DNA from: Gammaproteobacteria bacterium
Lineage (GTDB): Bacteria > Pseudomonadota > Gammaproteobacteria > DSM-16500
Reading direction: 5' to 3'
Length of the DNA stretch: 64,000 bases
NCBI GenBank assembly: GCA_021324335.1
Contig: JAJPJH010000028.1
Location: 19,535-83,534, forward strand
The translations under genes were made by a program, and so were the position numbers. Under the pieces are notes generated by a model that was not told where the DNA came from, did no database searches, and worked only from the letters and a program-made list of their open reading frames with translations. Positions 7,835 through 17,574 of this stretch are shown here, in pieces (position 1 is the first letter of the stretch; every line of letters starts with the position of its first letter).

Positions 7835-9349
7835 ATGTCTTTTTATCAGCGCTGCGTACAACTGATGGTTATTGTTCTACCTACATGTTTATCAGCGTGC
7901 ATGGTCGGCCCTAATTTTCATCAGCCTGATGCGCCAAAAGTCTCCCGTTATAATGCCACACCTCTGCCGGCAAAAACGGCGCGTACGCCTTATGCAGGAC
8001 AAGCGGGAAAAGCGCAAGCATATGTTTATACCCAAGATATTCCCGCGGATTGGTGGTATTTATTCCATTCACCTGAAATTAATCGCTTAGTAGAAATAGG
8101 CTTAGCAAATAGCCCGAACTTAGCTTCCGCTATCGCAGCATTGCGACAGGCGCAAGAAGCAGTGAATGCGCAAATTGGAAATTCACTCTTCCCTGCCGTG
8201 AATGCGGGTCTCTCAGGCGAACGTCAGCGTTTTAATGATGCTTCATTAGGTACTAATTCCTCAAGTATTTTTAATACATTTAACGCCTCTGTGAATGTTT
8301 CCTATACACTTGATGTCTTTGGCGGTGCCAGGCGTCAGATTGAAGCTTTGCAAGCACAGGTAGATTATCAACAATTCCAGCTACTCGCAGCTTATTTGAC
8401 GTTGACGACCAATATTGTGACCACGGCCGTGACAATTGCTTCGCTGGAAGAACAAATTGAAGCCACGCAGGCTTTAGTCAAAGATGAAGAACAGCAATTA
8501 GCGATTCTTCAGAAGCAATTCCACCTGGGCGGCATTGCTGCTCCTGTCCTATTGACGCAACAGACTTTAGTCGAGCAAACTCGGGCAACCTTGCCACCTT
8601 TAGAAAAATCGCTTTCCCAATCACGGCATGCCCTAGCTGTTCTCCTGGGGGATTATCCCGATACAAACTTCCCACACATTAATTTAGAAACATTAAATTT
8701 ACCGGCAAAATTACCCGTCAGCTTACCTTCGAAGGTCGTGCGCCAGCGACCCGATGTCCGAGCCTCCGAAGCCCTCTGGCATGCAGCCAGTGCTCAAGTA
8801 GGTGTGGCGACTGCGAATTTATTCCCGCAGTTTACCCTGACAGGCGCCTATGGTTGGTCTAGTAATACGGCTTCTGCTTTATTTGAACCACAAAATAAAA
8901 TATGGAATTACATGACTCAAATTACTCAGCCTATTTTTCACGGCGGCGCCCTACTCGCTTCACGGCGTGAGGCAATAGATGCTTACGACCAAAGTGCAGC
9001 ACAATATCGCCAAACCGTCTTGCAAGCTTTTCAGAATGTAGCAGACGTATTACGCGCACTGGAAACCGATGCAAGAACCTTCCAAGCCCAAAAAGCCGCC
9101 GAAACAGCAGCGCGTCAAAATCTTAAAATTACTCAAGAGCAATATTTCCTAGGAGCAATTAATTATTTAAATTTACTCACTGCCGAACAACAATATCACC
9201 AAACCTTGATCAGCCGTATTCAAGCTCAAGCAACACGTTATACGGATACAGCAGCCTTGTTCCAAGCATTAGGTGGTGGCTGGTGGAATCGTCATCAAAA
9301 ATGTGATCCAATCAATCCCACTAAAGCGTCATTAACTTGTCCAGTGTGA
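7835..9349 (+). CDS. Outer membrane efflux lipoprotein, OprM/NodT family
   Basis: Forms the outer-membrane and periplasmic channel of the tripartite pump encoded by this operon. The 504-aa product starts with a lipoprotein signal whose lipobox is LSAC (Cys22), followed by the family signature MVGPNF. Two OEP domains (about 65-260 and 290-475) contain long helices and the conserved pattern 'RPDVRASEALWHAASAQVGV ATANLFP' around residues 308-332. Length is typical (460-510 aa). The adaptor gene begins 15 bp after the stop. The ATG at 7835 gives the complete lipoprotein signal. Confidence 0.95.
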   Translation: MSFYQRCVQLMVIVLPTCLSACMVGPNFHQPDAPKVSRYNATPLPAKTARTPYAGQAGKAQAYVYTQDIPADWWYLFHSPEINRLVEIGLANSPNLASAIAALRQAQEAVNAQIGNSLFPAVNAGLSGERQRFNDASLGTNSSSIFNTFNASVNVSYTLDVFGGARRQIEALQAQVDYQQFQLLAAYLTLTTNIVTTAVTIASLEEQIEATQALVKDEEQQLAILQKQFHLGGIAAPVLLTQQTLVEQTRATLPPLEKSLSQSRHALAVLLGDYPDTNFPHINLETLNLPAKLPVSLPSKVVRQRPDVRASEALWHAASAQVGVATANLFPQFTLTGAYGWSSNTASALFEPQNKIWNYMTQITQPIFHGGALLASRREAIDAYDQSAAQYRQTVLQAFQNVADVLRALETDARTFQAQKAAETAARQNLKITQEQYFLGAINYLNLLTAEQQYHQTLISRIQAQATRYTDTAALFQALGGGWWNRHQKCDPINPTKASLTCPV

Positions 9350-9364
9350 AGAGGAAATGAGCCT

Positions 9365-10534
9365 ATGAACACAGCATGGATGAAAGAAAAATTAAATACA
9401 AAACCCATGAAAATAATGTTAATTACGCTCGGCGTTTTATTTGGCGGTATTTTCCTTTATAAAGCTATCATTGAATTAATGATGAAACACTATTTTGCAA
9501 CGCATACCAATCCAGTTGTCACCGTTTCAACTATGACCGTTGATTATAGTACCTGGCAACCACAGCTAAAATCCGTTGGTAGTTTACGTGCGACGTTAGG
9601 CGTGAACGTGACGGCACAATTAGGTGGCATGATCAAAGCTATTTATTTTAAGCCAGGCAGTATCGTACAAGCCGATACCCCCTTGGTACAGCAAAATGCC
9701 GATTCAGACATTGCACAATTACAATCGCTACAAGCCAATGCTGAATTAGCCAAAATTACTTATGCCCGAGACAAAGCGCAATATAAAGTGAAAGCTGTTA
9801 GTAAGCAGCAAGTTGAAACCGATGAACAAAATTTAAAAAGCTTAACAGCACAAGTCGCCCAACAAGCAGCGATTGTCAATAAGCTTACAATTAAAGCTCC
9901 TTTTTCTGGACGTTTAGGTATTTCGCAAGTCAATCCTGGTCAATATCTTAATCCAGGCGATGCGATTGTCACCCTCCAGAGCTTAGATCCCATTTATGTC
10001 GATTTTTACTTACCCCAGCAAGCCTTATCACAACTGCAAGTCGGTCAAAACGTAGTGGTGACGATCGATACTTTTCCCGGAAAACAGTTCGGCGGCAAAA
10101 TCACCACGATTAATCCTATCGTCGATACCAATACCCGTAACGTGGAAGTCGAAGCGACGCTTCCTAATCCCAACAATCTCCTCACCCCCGGTATGTTTGC
10201 AAATGTAGAAGTCAAAGCAGGTAAAACGGCCTCTTACTTAACCGTCCCACAAACAGCGATTACTTTTAATCCTTATGGGGATATTGTTTTTCTCGTCCAT
10301 CCCGATGGCAAAGATGAAAACAATCAAGCGATTTTAAAAGTCCAACAAATATTCGTCACAACGGGTGAAGCACGTGGTGATCAAATTGCGGTATTAAAAG
10401 GGATAAAAAAAGGAGACATGATTGTCACGAGCGGCCAGCTCAAACTAAAAAATGGCAGTATCGTAAAAATTAACAATACCGTTCAGCCGGATGATAGTCC
10501 ATCGCCGCTTGTTCCAAATGAGCATGGAGGATAG
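9365..10534 (+). CDS. RND efflux periplasmic adaptor (membrane fusion protein)
   Basis: Links the inner-membrane pump to the outer-membrane channel. The 389-aa product is anchored by a helix at residues 16-34 rather than by a lipid, then shows a lipoyl half-motif (about 65-100), a short alpha hairpin (about 105-155), the second lipoyl half with IKAPFSGRLG (about 177-186), and beta-barrel and membrane-proximal domains to about 370. This MexH/MdtA-like layout fits the neighbouring pump. Gene order OMF-MFP-RND with 15- and 6-bp gaps indicates one transcript. Confidence 0.95.
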   Translation: MNTAWMKEKLNTKPMKIMLITLGVLFGGIFLYKAIIELMMKHYFATHTNPVVTVSTMTVDYSTWQPQLKSVGSLRATLGVNVTAQLGGMIKAIYFKPGSIVQADTPLVQQNADSDIAQLQSLQANAELAKITYARDKAQYKVKAVSKQQVETDEQNLKSLTAQVAQQAAIVNKLTIKAPFSGRLGISQVNPGQYLNPGDAIVTLQSLDPIYVDFYLPQQALSQLQVGQNVVVTIDTFPGKQFGGKITTINPIVDTNTRNVEVEATLPNPNNLLTPGMFANVEVKAGKTASYLTVPQTAITFNPYGDIVFLVHPDGKDENNQAILKVQQIFVTTGEARGDQIAVLKGIKKGDMIVTSGQLKLKNGSIVKINNTVQPDDSPSPLVPNEHGG

Positions 10535-10540
10535 AGTCTG

Positions 10541-13500
10541 ATGCAAATAACCGATCTGTTTATCAAACGGCCGGTACTTGCGACGGTAGTGAGCTTATTA
10601 ATTTTAGTGCTCGGTTTACGGTCTGTCGCTTCCTTGCCTATTATGCAATATCCTTATACGGAAAATGCCGTTGTCACATTGTCAAGCACTTATACGGGTG
10701 CGAATCCGGATGTCGTAGCCGGTTTTATCACCACACCGCTTGAAAATGCGATTGCTCAAGCAAACGGTATTGACTACATGACATCCACCAGCACATCAGG
10801 ACAAAGCACGATTACCGTCAATTTATTACTTAATTATGATCCCCTTAAAGCGCTTCCTGATATTAGTACGAAAATTTCATCGGTCATTAACCAACTCCCT
10901 AGCGCTTCTCAACAACCCGTCTTAACCGTGAGTGTCGGGGAAACCATTGACTCCATGTATATTGGTTTTTACAGCAATGATTTACCTAATAATAAAATCA
11001 GTGATTATCTTCTCCGTGTGGTGCAACCTAAATTACAAGCGATTACAGGGGTACAAGTCGCGGAAATTTTAGGTAATCGGCAATTTGCGCTGCGTGCCTG
11101 GTTAGATCCTACTAAACTAGCTGCTTACAATCTTTCGCCTGCTGATATTGCTACTGCTTTAGCTAATAATAACTTTATTTCAGCGGCAGGCCGTACCGAT
11201 GGCAATATGTTCATTCAAAATTTGAGCACGGATACGATATTAATTGACCCAGAACAATTTCGTAAAATGGTGCTTAAATCTCAAAATGGCGCGATTATTC
11301 GGCTGGGGGATGTCGCAAAAGTTGATTTGGGCGCACAAAATTACAATGAAGATGTGAGCTTTGATGGCCATTCTGCTATTTATATTGGGATTAAAATTTT
11401 ACCCTCAGCAAATTTGTTAACTGTTATTGATAATATCAAAAAAATCTTCCCTTCCATTCAGTCGCAGCTACCAAAAGGATTAAACGCGCAAATTGTTTAT
11501 GATGCGAGTGAATATGTACATAGCTCGATTAAAGAAGTCATTAAATCGCTAATGGAAGCCTTTGCTATCGTCACGCTAGTGATTTTTCTATTTTTAGGCT
11601 CTCTCCGCTCCGTCATCATTCCATTGGTAGCCATACCGCTTTCTATTATCGGGACCTTTTTTGTCATGCTCATCCTGGGCTATTCCATTAATTTATTAAC
11701 ATTATTAGCCTTAGTACTTGCCATTGGTCTGGTGGTCGATGATGCCATCATTGTCGTAGAAAACGTCCAACGCCATATGGAAGAAGGCCAGCCGCTCGTG
11801 AAAGCCTCTCTCCTAGCTGCTCGCGAATTAGCTAATCCGATTATCGCCATTACGGTCGTTTTAATCGCGGTTTATGCACCGATTGGCTTTATGGGCGGTT
11901 TAACAGGCGCATTATTCACTTCTTTTGCCTTCACTTTAGCAGGTGCTGTCACTATTTCTGCTATTATTGCCTTAACACTTTCACCCATGATGTGTTCTAA
12001 ATTTTTAAAATTAGAAAACCATGATGGGAATAAATTTATGCACTTCGTTAATCATGTTTTTATGAGTCTAGAACACCATTATGAGAATGCCTTACATCGC
12101 TCTTTAAATTTTTTAGCTGTCACTGCTGTTTTTGCTATTATTATTTTAGTAAGCAACTACTTTCTATTTACCACCTCAAAATCAGAACTGGCTCCCCAAG
12201 AAGATCAAGGCATCATCATTAGCCAGGTAACAGCAGCCGCTAATGCTTCGCTAGAACAAACGCGGTTATATTCCAATCAAGCATTTAACATCTTTAAGCA
12301 CTATCCTGAAACTGAACACATCTTTCGCATCGACGGTGCAGGTAGTTTAAATACCAGTATTATTGGGATGGTGCTTCAACCCTGGGACCAGCGTAAACGC
12401 ACTACAAATGAATTACAGCCTATCATTCAAGAACAATTAAATGATATCGCAGGTGCCAAAGTGGCTGCATTTCAGTTACCTTCCTTACCAGGCGGCGGCC
12501 GCGGCTTACCCGTGCAATTTGTCATTACGACGACAGAGGATTTTTACAAATTAAATGACATCATGCAGCGGGTAGTAGATCAAGCCTATGCTAGCGGAAT
12601 ATTTGCTTATATTGATCCCGATCTTAAGATTGACCAGGAACAAACTTCCATTTTATTAAATCGCGATAAAGCATCGGAACTCGGATTAAATATGCAAGAT
12701 ATTGGCAATACATTAAGTACTGCACTCTCCGAAGGTTATATTAATTATTTCGATTATTCAGGCCGCTCTTATCAGGTTATCCCTCAAATGGTACGGGTAG
12801 AACGGCAAAATCCAGAACAATTATTAAATTATTATATTAGAACAGCTGACCACACGAGTGTCCCCCTTTCCACCCTCGCCAAGCTTAAAAGAAATGTGGT
12901 GCCGGAATCTATTAATCATTTTCAGCAATTAAATTCTGCTACTATTTCTGCAGTGCCATTTCCTGGCGTCACGATGGGAGATGCATTAGCTACCTTAGAA
13001 GCCATTGCTAAGCAAGTGTTACCGCAAGGCTATACCGTTGATTACGGCGGCCAATCCCGTCAATATGTACAAGAAAGCTCAGCGCTAATTATTACTTTCT
13101 TCTTTGCCATCGTAATCATTTTCCTTGCACTGGCTGCTTTATTTGAAAGTTTCCGCGATCCTCTTATTGTTCTTATCAGCGTTCCCATGTCGATTTGCGG
13201 TGCCATGATTTTTGTTAGCTTAGGAATAAGTGGTGCCAGTTTAAATATTTATTCTGAAGTCGGCTTGGTGACATTAATTGGCTTAATTAGCAAACATGGT
13301 ATCCTCATCGTCCAATTTGCGAATGACTTACAGCGTGCAGGTAAGAAAAAACGGGAAGCGATTGAAACCGCAGCGCATGTACGATTACGGCCAATTTTGA
13401 TGACGACGGCTGCAATGGTGTTGGGGGTAATTCCTTTGATCACATCCACCGGGGCGGGCGCATTAAGCCGTTTTAATATTGGTTTAGTGATTGCGACGGG

Positions 13501-13615
13501 TATCGCGATTGGCACCTTGTTTACTCTATTTGTGGTACCAGCCATGTATATGTTTATTGCCGAAGATTTTTCAGAAAAAGCACCGGAAGATGGGTTGGTA
13601 TTAGAAAATCAATAA
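10541..13615 (+). CDS. RND multidrug efflux transporter, HAE1/AcrB family
   Basis: Inner-membrane proton-driven exporter of hydrophobic or amphiphilic compounds. At 1024 aa with twelve membrane helices and two large periplasmic loops it is full length. The proton relay is intact: VVDDAIIVVEN in TM4 (about residues 398-408) supplies the paired Asp and SKHGILIVQFAN in TM10 (about 915-926) the Lys. The N-terminal TDLFIKRPVLATV motif is standard for the family. It is closest in look to MexF/MdtB/VmeD-type pumps; substrate cannot be told from sequence. No dedicated repressor gene adjoins the operon. Confidence 0.97.
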   Translation: MQITDLFIKRPVLATVVSLLILVLGLRSVASLPIMQYPYTENAVVTLSSTYTGANPDVVAGFITTPLENAIAQANGIDYMTSTSTSGQSTITVNLLLNYDPLKALPDISTKISSVINQLPSASQQPVLTVSVGETIDSMYIGFYSNDLPNNKISDYLLRVVQPKLQAITGVQVAEILGNRQFALRAWLDPTKLAAYNLSPADIATALANNNFISAAGRTDGNMFIQNLSTDTILIDPEQFRKMVLKSQNGAIIRLGDVAKVDLGAQNYNEDVSFDGHSAIYIGIKILPSANLLTVIDNIKKIFPSIQSQLPKGLNAQIVYDASEYVHSSIKEVIKSLMEAFAIVTLVIFLFLGSLRSVIIPLVAIPLSIIGTFFVMLILGYSINLLTLLALVLAIGLVVDDAIIVVENVQRHMEEGQPLVKASLLAARELANPIIAITVVLIAVYAPIGFMGGLTGALFTSFAFTLAGAVTISAIIALTLSPMMCSKFLKLENHDGNKFMHFVNHVFMSLEHHYENALHRSLNFLAVTAVFAIIILVSNYFLFTTSKSELAPQEDQGIIISQVTAAANASLEQTRLYSNQAFNIFKHYPETEHIFRIDGAGSLNTSIIGMVLQPWDQRKRTTNELQPIIQEQLNDIAGAKVAAFQLPSLPGGGRGLPVQFVITTTEDFYKLNDIMQRVVDQAYASGIFAYIDPDLKIDQEQTSILLNRDKASELGLNMQDIGNTLSTALSEGYINYFDYSGRSYQVIPQMVRVERQNPEQLLNYYIRTADHTSVPLSTLAKLKRNVVPESINHFQQLNSATISAVPFPGVTMGDALATLEAIAKQVLPQGYTVDYGGQSRQYVQESSALIITFFFAIVIIFLALAALFESFRDPLIVLISVPMSICGAMIFVSLGISGASLNIYSEVGLVTLIGLISKHGILIVQFANDLQRAGKKKREAIETAAHVRLRPILMTTAAMVLGVIPLITSTGAGALSRFNIGLVIATGIAIGTLFTLFVVPAMYMFIAEDFSEKAPEDGLVLENQ

Positions 13616-13654
13616 TATATACTGGCACCGTGAAACGGAATAGGAAATCCTACT

Positions 13655-14965
13655 GTGGTAACAACAACACGTTTAACCCGCGCGCAAATCAAAACGTTAT
13701 TCCTTTCTTCCCTGGGTGGCATAATCGAATTCTATGATTTCATTATTTACATCTTTCTAGTGAATGTTATCGAAAAACTTTTTTTCCCTAGTAGTTCAGA
13801 ATTTGTTACCACATTAAAGACACTCGCTGTTTTTTCCATTAGTTATTTGATACGCCCGTTAGGTGGGGTAATTTTTTCTCACTTCGGTGACCGGTATGGC
13901 CGCAAGACAGTTTTTTTATTGACTATCTTATTAATGGCCATCCCTTCTATTGCTATCGCTCTTTTACCCACCGCCGCGCAAATTGGAATAATCGCTCCTA
14001 TTTTATTGCTCGTTTTCCGTATCCTGCAAGGGCTTGCTTTAGGCGGAGAAATTCCCGCATCGATTACGTTTATTTCAGAACATGTCAATGAACAACAGCG
14101 TGCTTTTGCCACTTCTATTTTATTTTTCGCTATTAATCTAGGCTTATTATTAGGTTCTTCTGTCACCGCACTCATGAACGCTACTTTAAGTACCGAAGCA
14201 TTATATACCTATGGTTGGCGTATTCTTTTTTTCCTAGGCGGTATATTGGGGCTCTTATCAATTTTTCTACGACGATCTTTACAAGAAACTTCTACATTCT
14301 CCGCTTTACCTAAAAATGACGTTCAACGTATCCCTCTTATCGCATTACTACAGCACTCATGGCTAAATGTATTGCAAGGCGCTTTATTGGTAGCATTAGG
14401 TTCAGTGAGCATTTTTCTTTATCTTTATTGGCCTCATTATTTAAATGAATATGAAGGCATTAATATTACTACCGCATTCAATCTCAATACCGTCGGTATT
14501 CTCATTCTGAATTTTTCGATTGTGACCTGCGGATGGCTTGCAGATAAATTTGGCTCTCGAACAATTTACGCTATTGGAGCGATTTCAATTATTATCTTAA
14601 CCTATCCTTTATTCCTACTTTTTGGTATGTCCAATCTCACCCTCATCGCAATAAGTTATATAGTATTTTCACTGTTATTTGGTTTTATTACTGGCGCTTA
14701 CCCTGCCCTATTAAGCTCGCTGTTCCCCACGCCAGTGCGTTATTCGGGTATTGCAATGAGTTATAATATTGCCTTTGCTTTGTTTGCTGGTTTAAGTCCC
14801 ATCATTTGTACAGTGGCCATTCACACCTTCCATTCCCCCTTAGCACCTGGATTTTATTTAATTACCATCGCCTCATTAGCACTTATCGCATGCCGACTGG
14901 GACAGGGTCGCTCCGGAACCCTCCTCCCAGAAAGTGAAAAAGTTTTGGAAGAGCAATTAGCTTAA
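13655..14965 (+). CDS. MFS transporter, ProP-like metabolite:proton symporter
   Basis: The 436-aa product has twelve predicted membrane helices. The start region GGIIEFYDFIIYIF and the loop 2-3 motif GDRYGRKTVF (about residues 77-86) are typical of the metabolite:H+ symporter branch (ProP, ShiA, KgtP), as is RILQGLALGGEIPAS (about 121-135). Translation starts at GTG 13655, 39 bp after the efflux pump stop, so it may be read from the same transcript. Legionellales carry many ProP-like paralogues; the substrate (proline, betaine, dicarboxylate or other) cannot be assigned. The 3' end overlaps the convergent coaX gene by 9 bp. Confidence 0.93.
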   Translation: MVTTTRLTRAQIKTLFLSSLGGIIEFYDFIIYIFLVNVIEKLFFPSSSEFVTTLKTLAVFSISYLIRPLGGVIFSHFGDRYGRKTVFLLTILLMAIPSIAIALLPTAAQIGIIAPILLLVFRILQGLALGGEIPASITFISEHVNEQQRAFATSILFFAINLGLLLGSSVTALMNATLSTEALYTYGWRILFFLGGILGLLSIFLRRSLQETSTFSALPKNDVQRIPLIALLQHSWLNVLQGALLVALGSVSIFLYLYWPHYLNEYEGINITTAFNLNTVGILILNFSIVTCGWLADKFGSRTIYAIGAISIIILTYPLFLLFGMSNLTLIAISYIVFSLLFGFITGAYPALLSSLFPTPVRYSGIAMSYNIAFALFAGLSPIICTVAIHTFHSPLAPGFYLITIASLALIACRLGQGRSGTLLPESEKVLEEQLA

Positions 14966-15730
14966 TGAATAAGCATAGGCTTTATATAAACCTTGCAGCA
15001 CAAGATCTGGCAAGATGACATCGAATAATGTTTTATCTCGATATAATTGCGCAAATCCTCCTGTCCCAATCACCATCGTGACGTCACCCTGGAATACTTC
15101 CTGCTTAAAGCCTGCGATAATTTCTTTTAAGCCACCTAATTGGCTGTAATACAAGCCAGCTTGAATACTTTCACGCGTCGATCGGCCTAAATAAGTGGTG
15201 GGTGCTTCGATATCAACCGCCATTAATTTAGCTGTATTTGCCTTCAACGACTCCATACTTAAGCGCAGCCCTGGCAAAATCGCACCGCCTAAATAATCTT
15301 TCTTTTTAGTTACTGCACAGAGTGTGGTAGCTGTTCCCATATCGACGATAATTAAATTTTGATTAGGATAGTGGCTCACTGCGCCAATAGCATTTGCAAT
15401 CCGATCAGCGCCGACTTCATTGGGATTTTTGTATTTAATATTTAAGCCCGTTTTTACGCCTGCTTGCAGCATGAAAAATTCGGATTTGAAATACAAGGAA
15501 ATGGTATGTCGTATGGTGAAATCGCAACCTGGTACTACCGAGCTCACTGCGGTTGCAGTAATTTGTTCGGGCGCAATTTTTTTAGCTTGTAAAATATTTA
15601 ACAAAAAAATACCGAATTGATCAGCCGTGCCAATTAAATGAGTCGCATAACGAAAACGGGCGATGAGTTCATCATTATCAAATACACCACCTAGAATGTG
15701 AGTGTTACCAACATCTAAACACAATAGCAT
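14957..15730 (-). CDS. coaX: Type III pantothenate kinase
   Basis: Phosphorylates pantothenate to 4'-phosphopantothenate, the first step of CoA synthesis; type III enzymes need a monovalent cation and are not inhibited by CoA. The motifs are present: DVGNT (phosphate binding) at the start, GADRI and IVDMGTATT in the middle, and GGAILPGLRLS. I place the start at ATG 15730 (257 aa) because GGAGAG lies 8 bases upstream and the protein then begins MLLCLDVGNT as in the family; a longer reading to 15772 adds 14 unrelated residues. It lies 42 bp after panC, completing a pantothenate-to-CoA cluster. Confidence 0.96.
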   Translation of the reverse strand: MLLCLDVGNTHILGGVFDNDELIARFRYATHLIGTADQFGIFLLNILQAKKIAPEQITATAVSSVVPGCDFTIRHTISLYFKSEFFMLQAGVKTGLNIKYKNPNEVGADRIANAIGAVSHYPNQNLIIVDMGTATTLCAVTKKKDYLGGAILPGLRLSMESLKANTAKLMAVDIEAPTTYLGRSTRESIQAGLYYSQLGGLKEIIAGFKQEVFQGDVTMVIGTGGFAQLYRDKTLFDVILPDLVLQGLYKAYAYSLS

Positions 15731-15772
15731 TACATTTTCTCTCCAATTAATATCATCCTTAGATAGGTACAC

Positions 15773-16534
15773 TTATGGTGACAAAATAACATTATCAATT
15801 AACCGCACATCATCTACCCACACCGCTCCTAAACGCCGTTGCCAACGATCAGCTATATAGTCGACTTTAAATCCTAATAATTCTAATTGTTTTGTAATAT
15901 CTTCCGCACATTGCCCGCTTTGCAGTAAACGAGGAAAATGTGCAGCTTTTTGTCGTTGTTCCGGGGTTAATCGCGAGTTTCTCGAACTTAATGCCAAACC
16001 ATCTTCCGCACGCATCGTTTCACATGGAATAATGTCTACTGGCAAAAACAAAGCAGCCACCATTTTTTTCACTAATAATAATTGCTGATAATCTTTTTCG
16101 CCAAAATAAGCCCGCGTTGCTTGCACTAAATTCAACAGTTTTAAAACCACCGTCAACATACCATTAAAATGCCCAGGTCTAAATTCGCCCTCTAATTCAC
16201 GGCTTAATTCGGTTTCAGTTACTTGAATTTGATAGTGATCAGCATACATGGATTCTGCATCAGGCAAAAATAAATAATCCACTCCATGCGAAGCCAATAG
16301 TGAGGTATCTTGCTCAATAGTGCGGGGATACAATTGAAAATCACTCGCTTGATTAAATTGAGTAGGATTAACAAAAATACTCACCACCGTCACCTCATTT
16401 TCTGCACGTGAGCGCTCGCATAAACTTAAATGCCCCGCATGCAAATGCCCCATCGTCGGCACAAAACCGATGGAGCGTCCGGTTAAGTTTTTTCGTAGGG
16501 TTTGCCAATCATTTATTTTGGTAACAATGTTCAT
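15773..16534 (-). CDS. panC: Pantothenate synthetase (pantoate-beta-alanine ligase)
   Basis: Joins pantoate and beta-alanine with ATP to give pantothenate. The diagnostic motifs are all visible: PTMGHLHAGH (HIGH-type nucleotide site), FVNPTQF, FGEKDYQQL and LALSSRN (KMSKS-equivalent). I choose the ATG at 16534 (253 aa), which gives the family-typical beginning and overlaps the end of panB by 26 bp; the frame is open to 16585 but that part would lie wholly in panB. The C-terminal anticodon-like domain is slightly short. Co-transcribed with panB and coaX. Confidence 0.95.
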   Translation of the reverse strand: MNIVTKINDWQTLRKNLTGRSIGFVPTMGHLHAGHLSLCERSRAENEVTVVSIFVNPTQFNQASDFQLYPRTIEQDTSLLASHGVDYLFLPDAESMYADHYQIQVTETELSRELEGEFRPGHFNGMLTVVLKLLNLVQATRAYFGEKDYQQLLLVKKMVAALFLPVDIIPCETMRAEDGLALSSRNSRLTPEQRQKAAHFPRLLQSGQCAEDITKQLELLGFKVDYIADRWQRRLGAVWVDDVRLIDNVILSP

Positions 16535-17306
16535 CTTGTGGAAAGGCTCCTGTTTTGACTGCATTGACGTAAGCATCAATCCCATTTTTCACTTGCTCAT
16601 AACCGTTTACAAATGTTTTAACAAATTTCGGTTTGAAATCGATGTTTAATCCCAATAAATCTTGAAACACTAACACTTGCCCATCGGTATCTGGACCTGC
16701 GCCAATACCAATAGTGGGAATGGATAATAACTGGGTAATTTCTTTGCCTAATGCATTCGGAACACATTCTAGTACCACTGCAAAACAGCCGGCTTCTTGC
16801 AATTGCAGAGCTTCTTCTTTCAAACGCGCCGCGCTTTCTTGAGTTTTACCTTGTACTTTGAACCCCCCTAGCGTGTGAATCATTTGCAGTGTTAAGCCGA
16901 TATGGCCCATGACAGGAATACCGGATTCTACTAAATGGCGAATGAAGGAAATATTACCTGCTGCCCCTTCCAATTTGACAGCTTGGGCACCTGCTTGCAT
17001 GAGCGATTGCACAGCAGTGATATTTTTGCTTAGCGATTTACGATAAGCCAAGAAAGGTAAATCACTAATAAGAAATTTATTCCCTGCGCCGCGACTCACG
17101 GCTGCCGTATGGAAAACCATCATTTCGAGCGTGGCTGGAAGCGTATCTTTAAAACCGTGCATGGTCATGGCTGCACTATCACCTACTAACAAACAATCCA
17201 CGTCTGTTTGCGCCACAATACGGGCACTCGTGTAATCGTAGCAAGTAACCATAGTGATTTTTTCGTTAGCGGCTTTCTTTTTATAAAAATCGAAAATAGT
17301 AGTCAT
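16509..17306 (-). CDS. panB: 3-methyl-2-oxobutanoate hydroxymethyltransferase
   Basis: First committed step of pantothenate synthesis: transfers a hydroxymethyl group from methylene-THF to ketoisovalerate, giving ketopantoate. At 265 aa it is full length, with LLVGDSAAMTMHG, the GHIGLTLQ motif and GIGAGPDTDGQVLVFQDLLG typical of PanB. GAGGAG lies 6 bases before the ATG. It heads the panB-panC-coaX operon; ketopantoate reductase (panE) and panD are not in the window. A leader of more than 100 bases with several TTGATC repeats precedes it. Confidence 0.97.
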   Translation of the reverse strand: MTTIFDFYKKKAANEKITMVTCYDYTSARIVAQTDVDCLLVGDSAAMTMHGFKDTLPATLEMMVFHTAAVSRGAGNKFLISDLPFLAYRKSLSKNITAVQSLMQAGAQAVKLEGAAGNISFIRHLVESGIPVMGHIGLTLQMIHTLGGFKVQGKTQESAARLKEEALQLQEAGCFAVVLECVPNALGKEITQLLSIPTIGIGAGPDTDGQVLVFQDLLGLNIDFKPKFVKTFVNGYEQVKNGIDAYVNAVKTGAFPQDEHCYQNK

Positions 17307-17470
17307 CGCAATCTCCTCAGGAAACTGCGATCAAGAGGGAGGAAATAGGTACCTGTCTCATGATCAAGTCCTGTATAAATTTTAGTTGGCTCAGTGTCTC
17401 TGCCCGGAGGGTCAGATCAAGGGATAATTTATAGGAGGATGAGGGAGGTTGCAAGAGCTAAGCTTTCCTA
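17307..17470 (-). promoter_or_regulatory. Leader region of the panB operon
   Basis: The non-coding stretch upstream of panB holds, on the minus strand, three spaced TTGATC words (in CCTTGATC, ACTTGATC and TCTTGATC contexts) and a GC-rich CCTCCGGGCAGAGAC segment that stands out from the AT-rich surroundings. This may be a structured leader or hold repeated protein sites. No known riboswitch consensus was recognised. Confidence 0.3.
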
Positions 17471-17472
17471 TA

Positions 17473-17501
17473 TTGCTAAAATCCTAATTTAGGAATATAA
17501 T
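17473..17501 (+). promoter_or_regulatory. Promoter and palindromic operator of the toxin-antitoxin pair
   Basis: TTGCTA (17473-17478), 17-bp spacer, TATAAT (17496-17501). The spacer contains the perfect dyad TCCTAA-T-TTAGGA (17482-17494). A palindrome placed between the -35 and -10 boxes is the usual position for autorepression by an antitoxin. Confidence 0.6.
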
Positions 17502-17574
17502 AAAGAGAGTCAGTAAATTAACAACGGTTTATATTTTTATACCGATGTACAGTACTAACTACGAGGTTCTTTCT

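Noticed and set aside
17525..17546. ACGGT...ACCG inverted word before the antitoxin gene as another copy of the 18-bp dyad
   Set aside because: Arms are in the opposite order and the spacing is not 6, so it does not match the motif.
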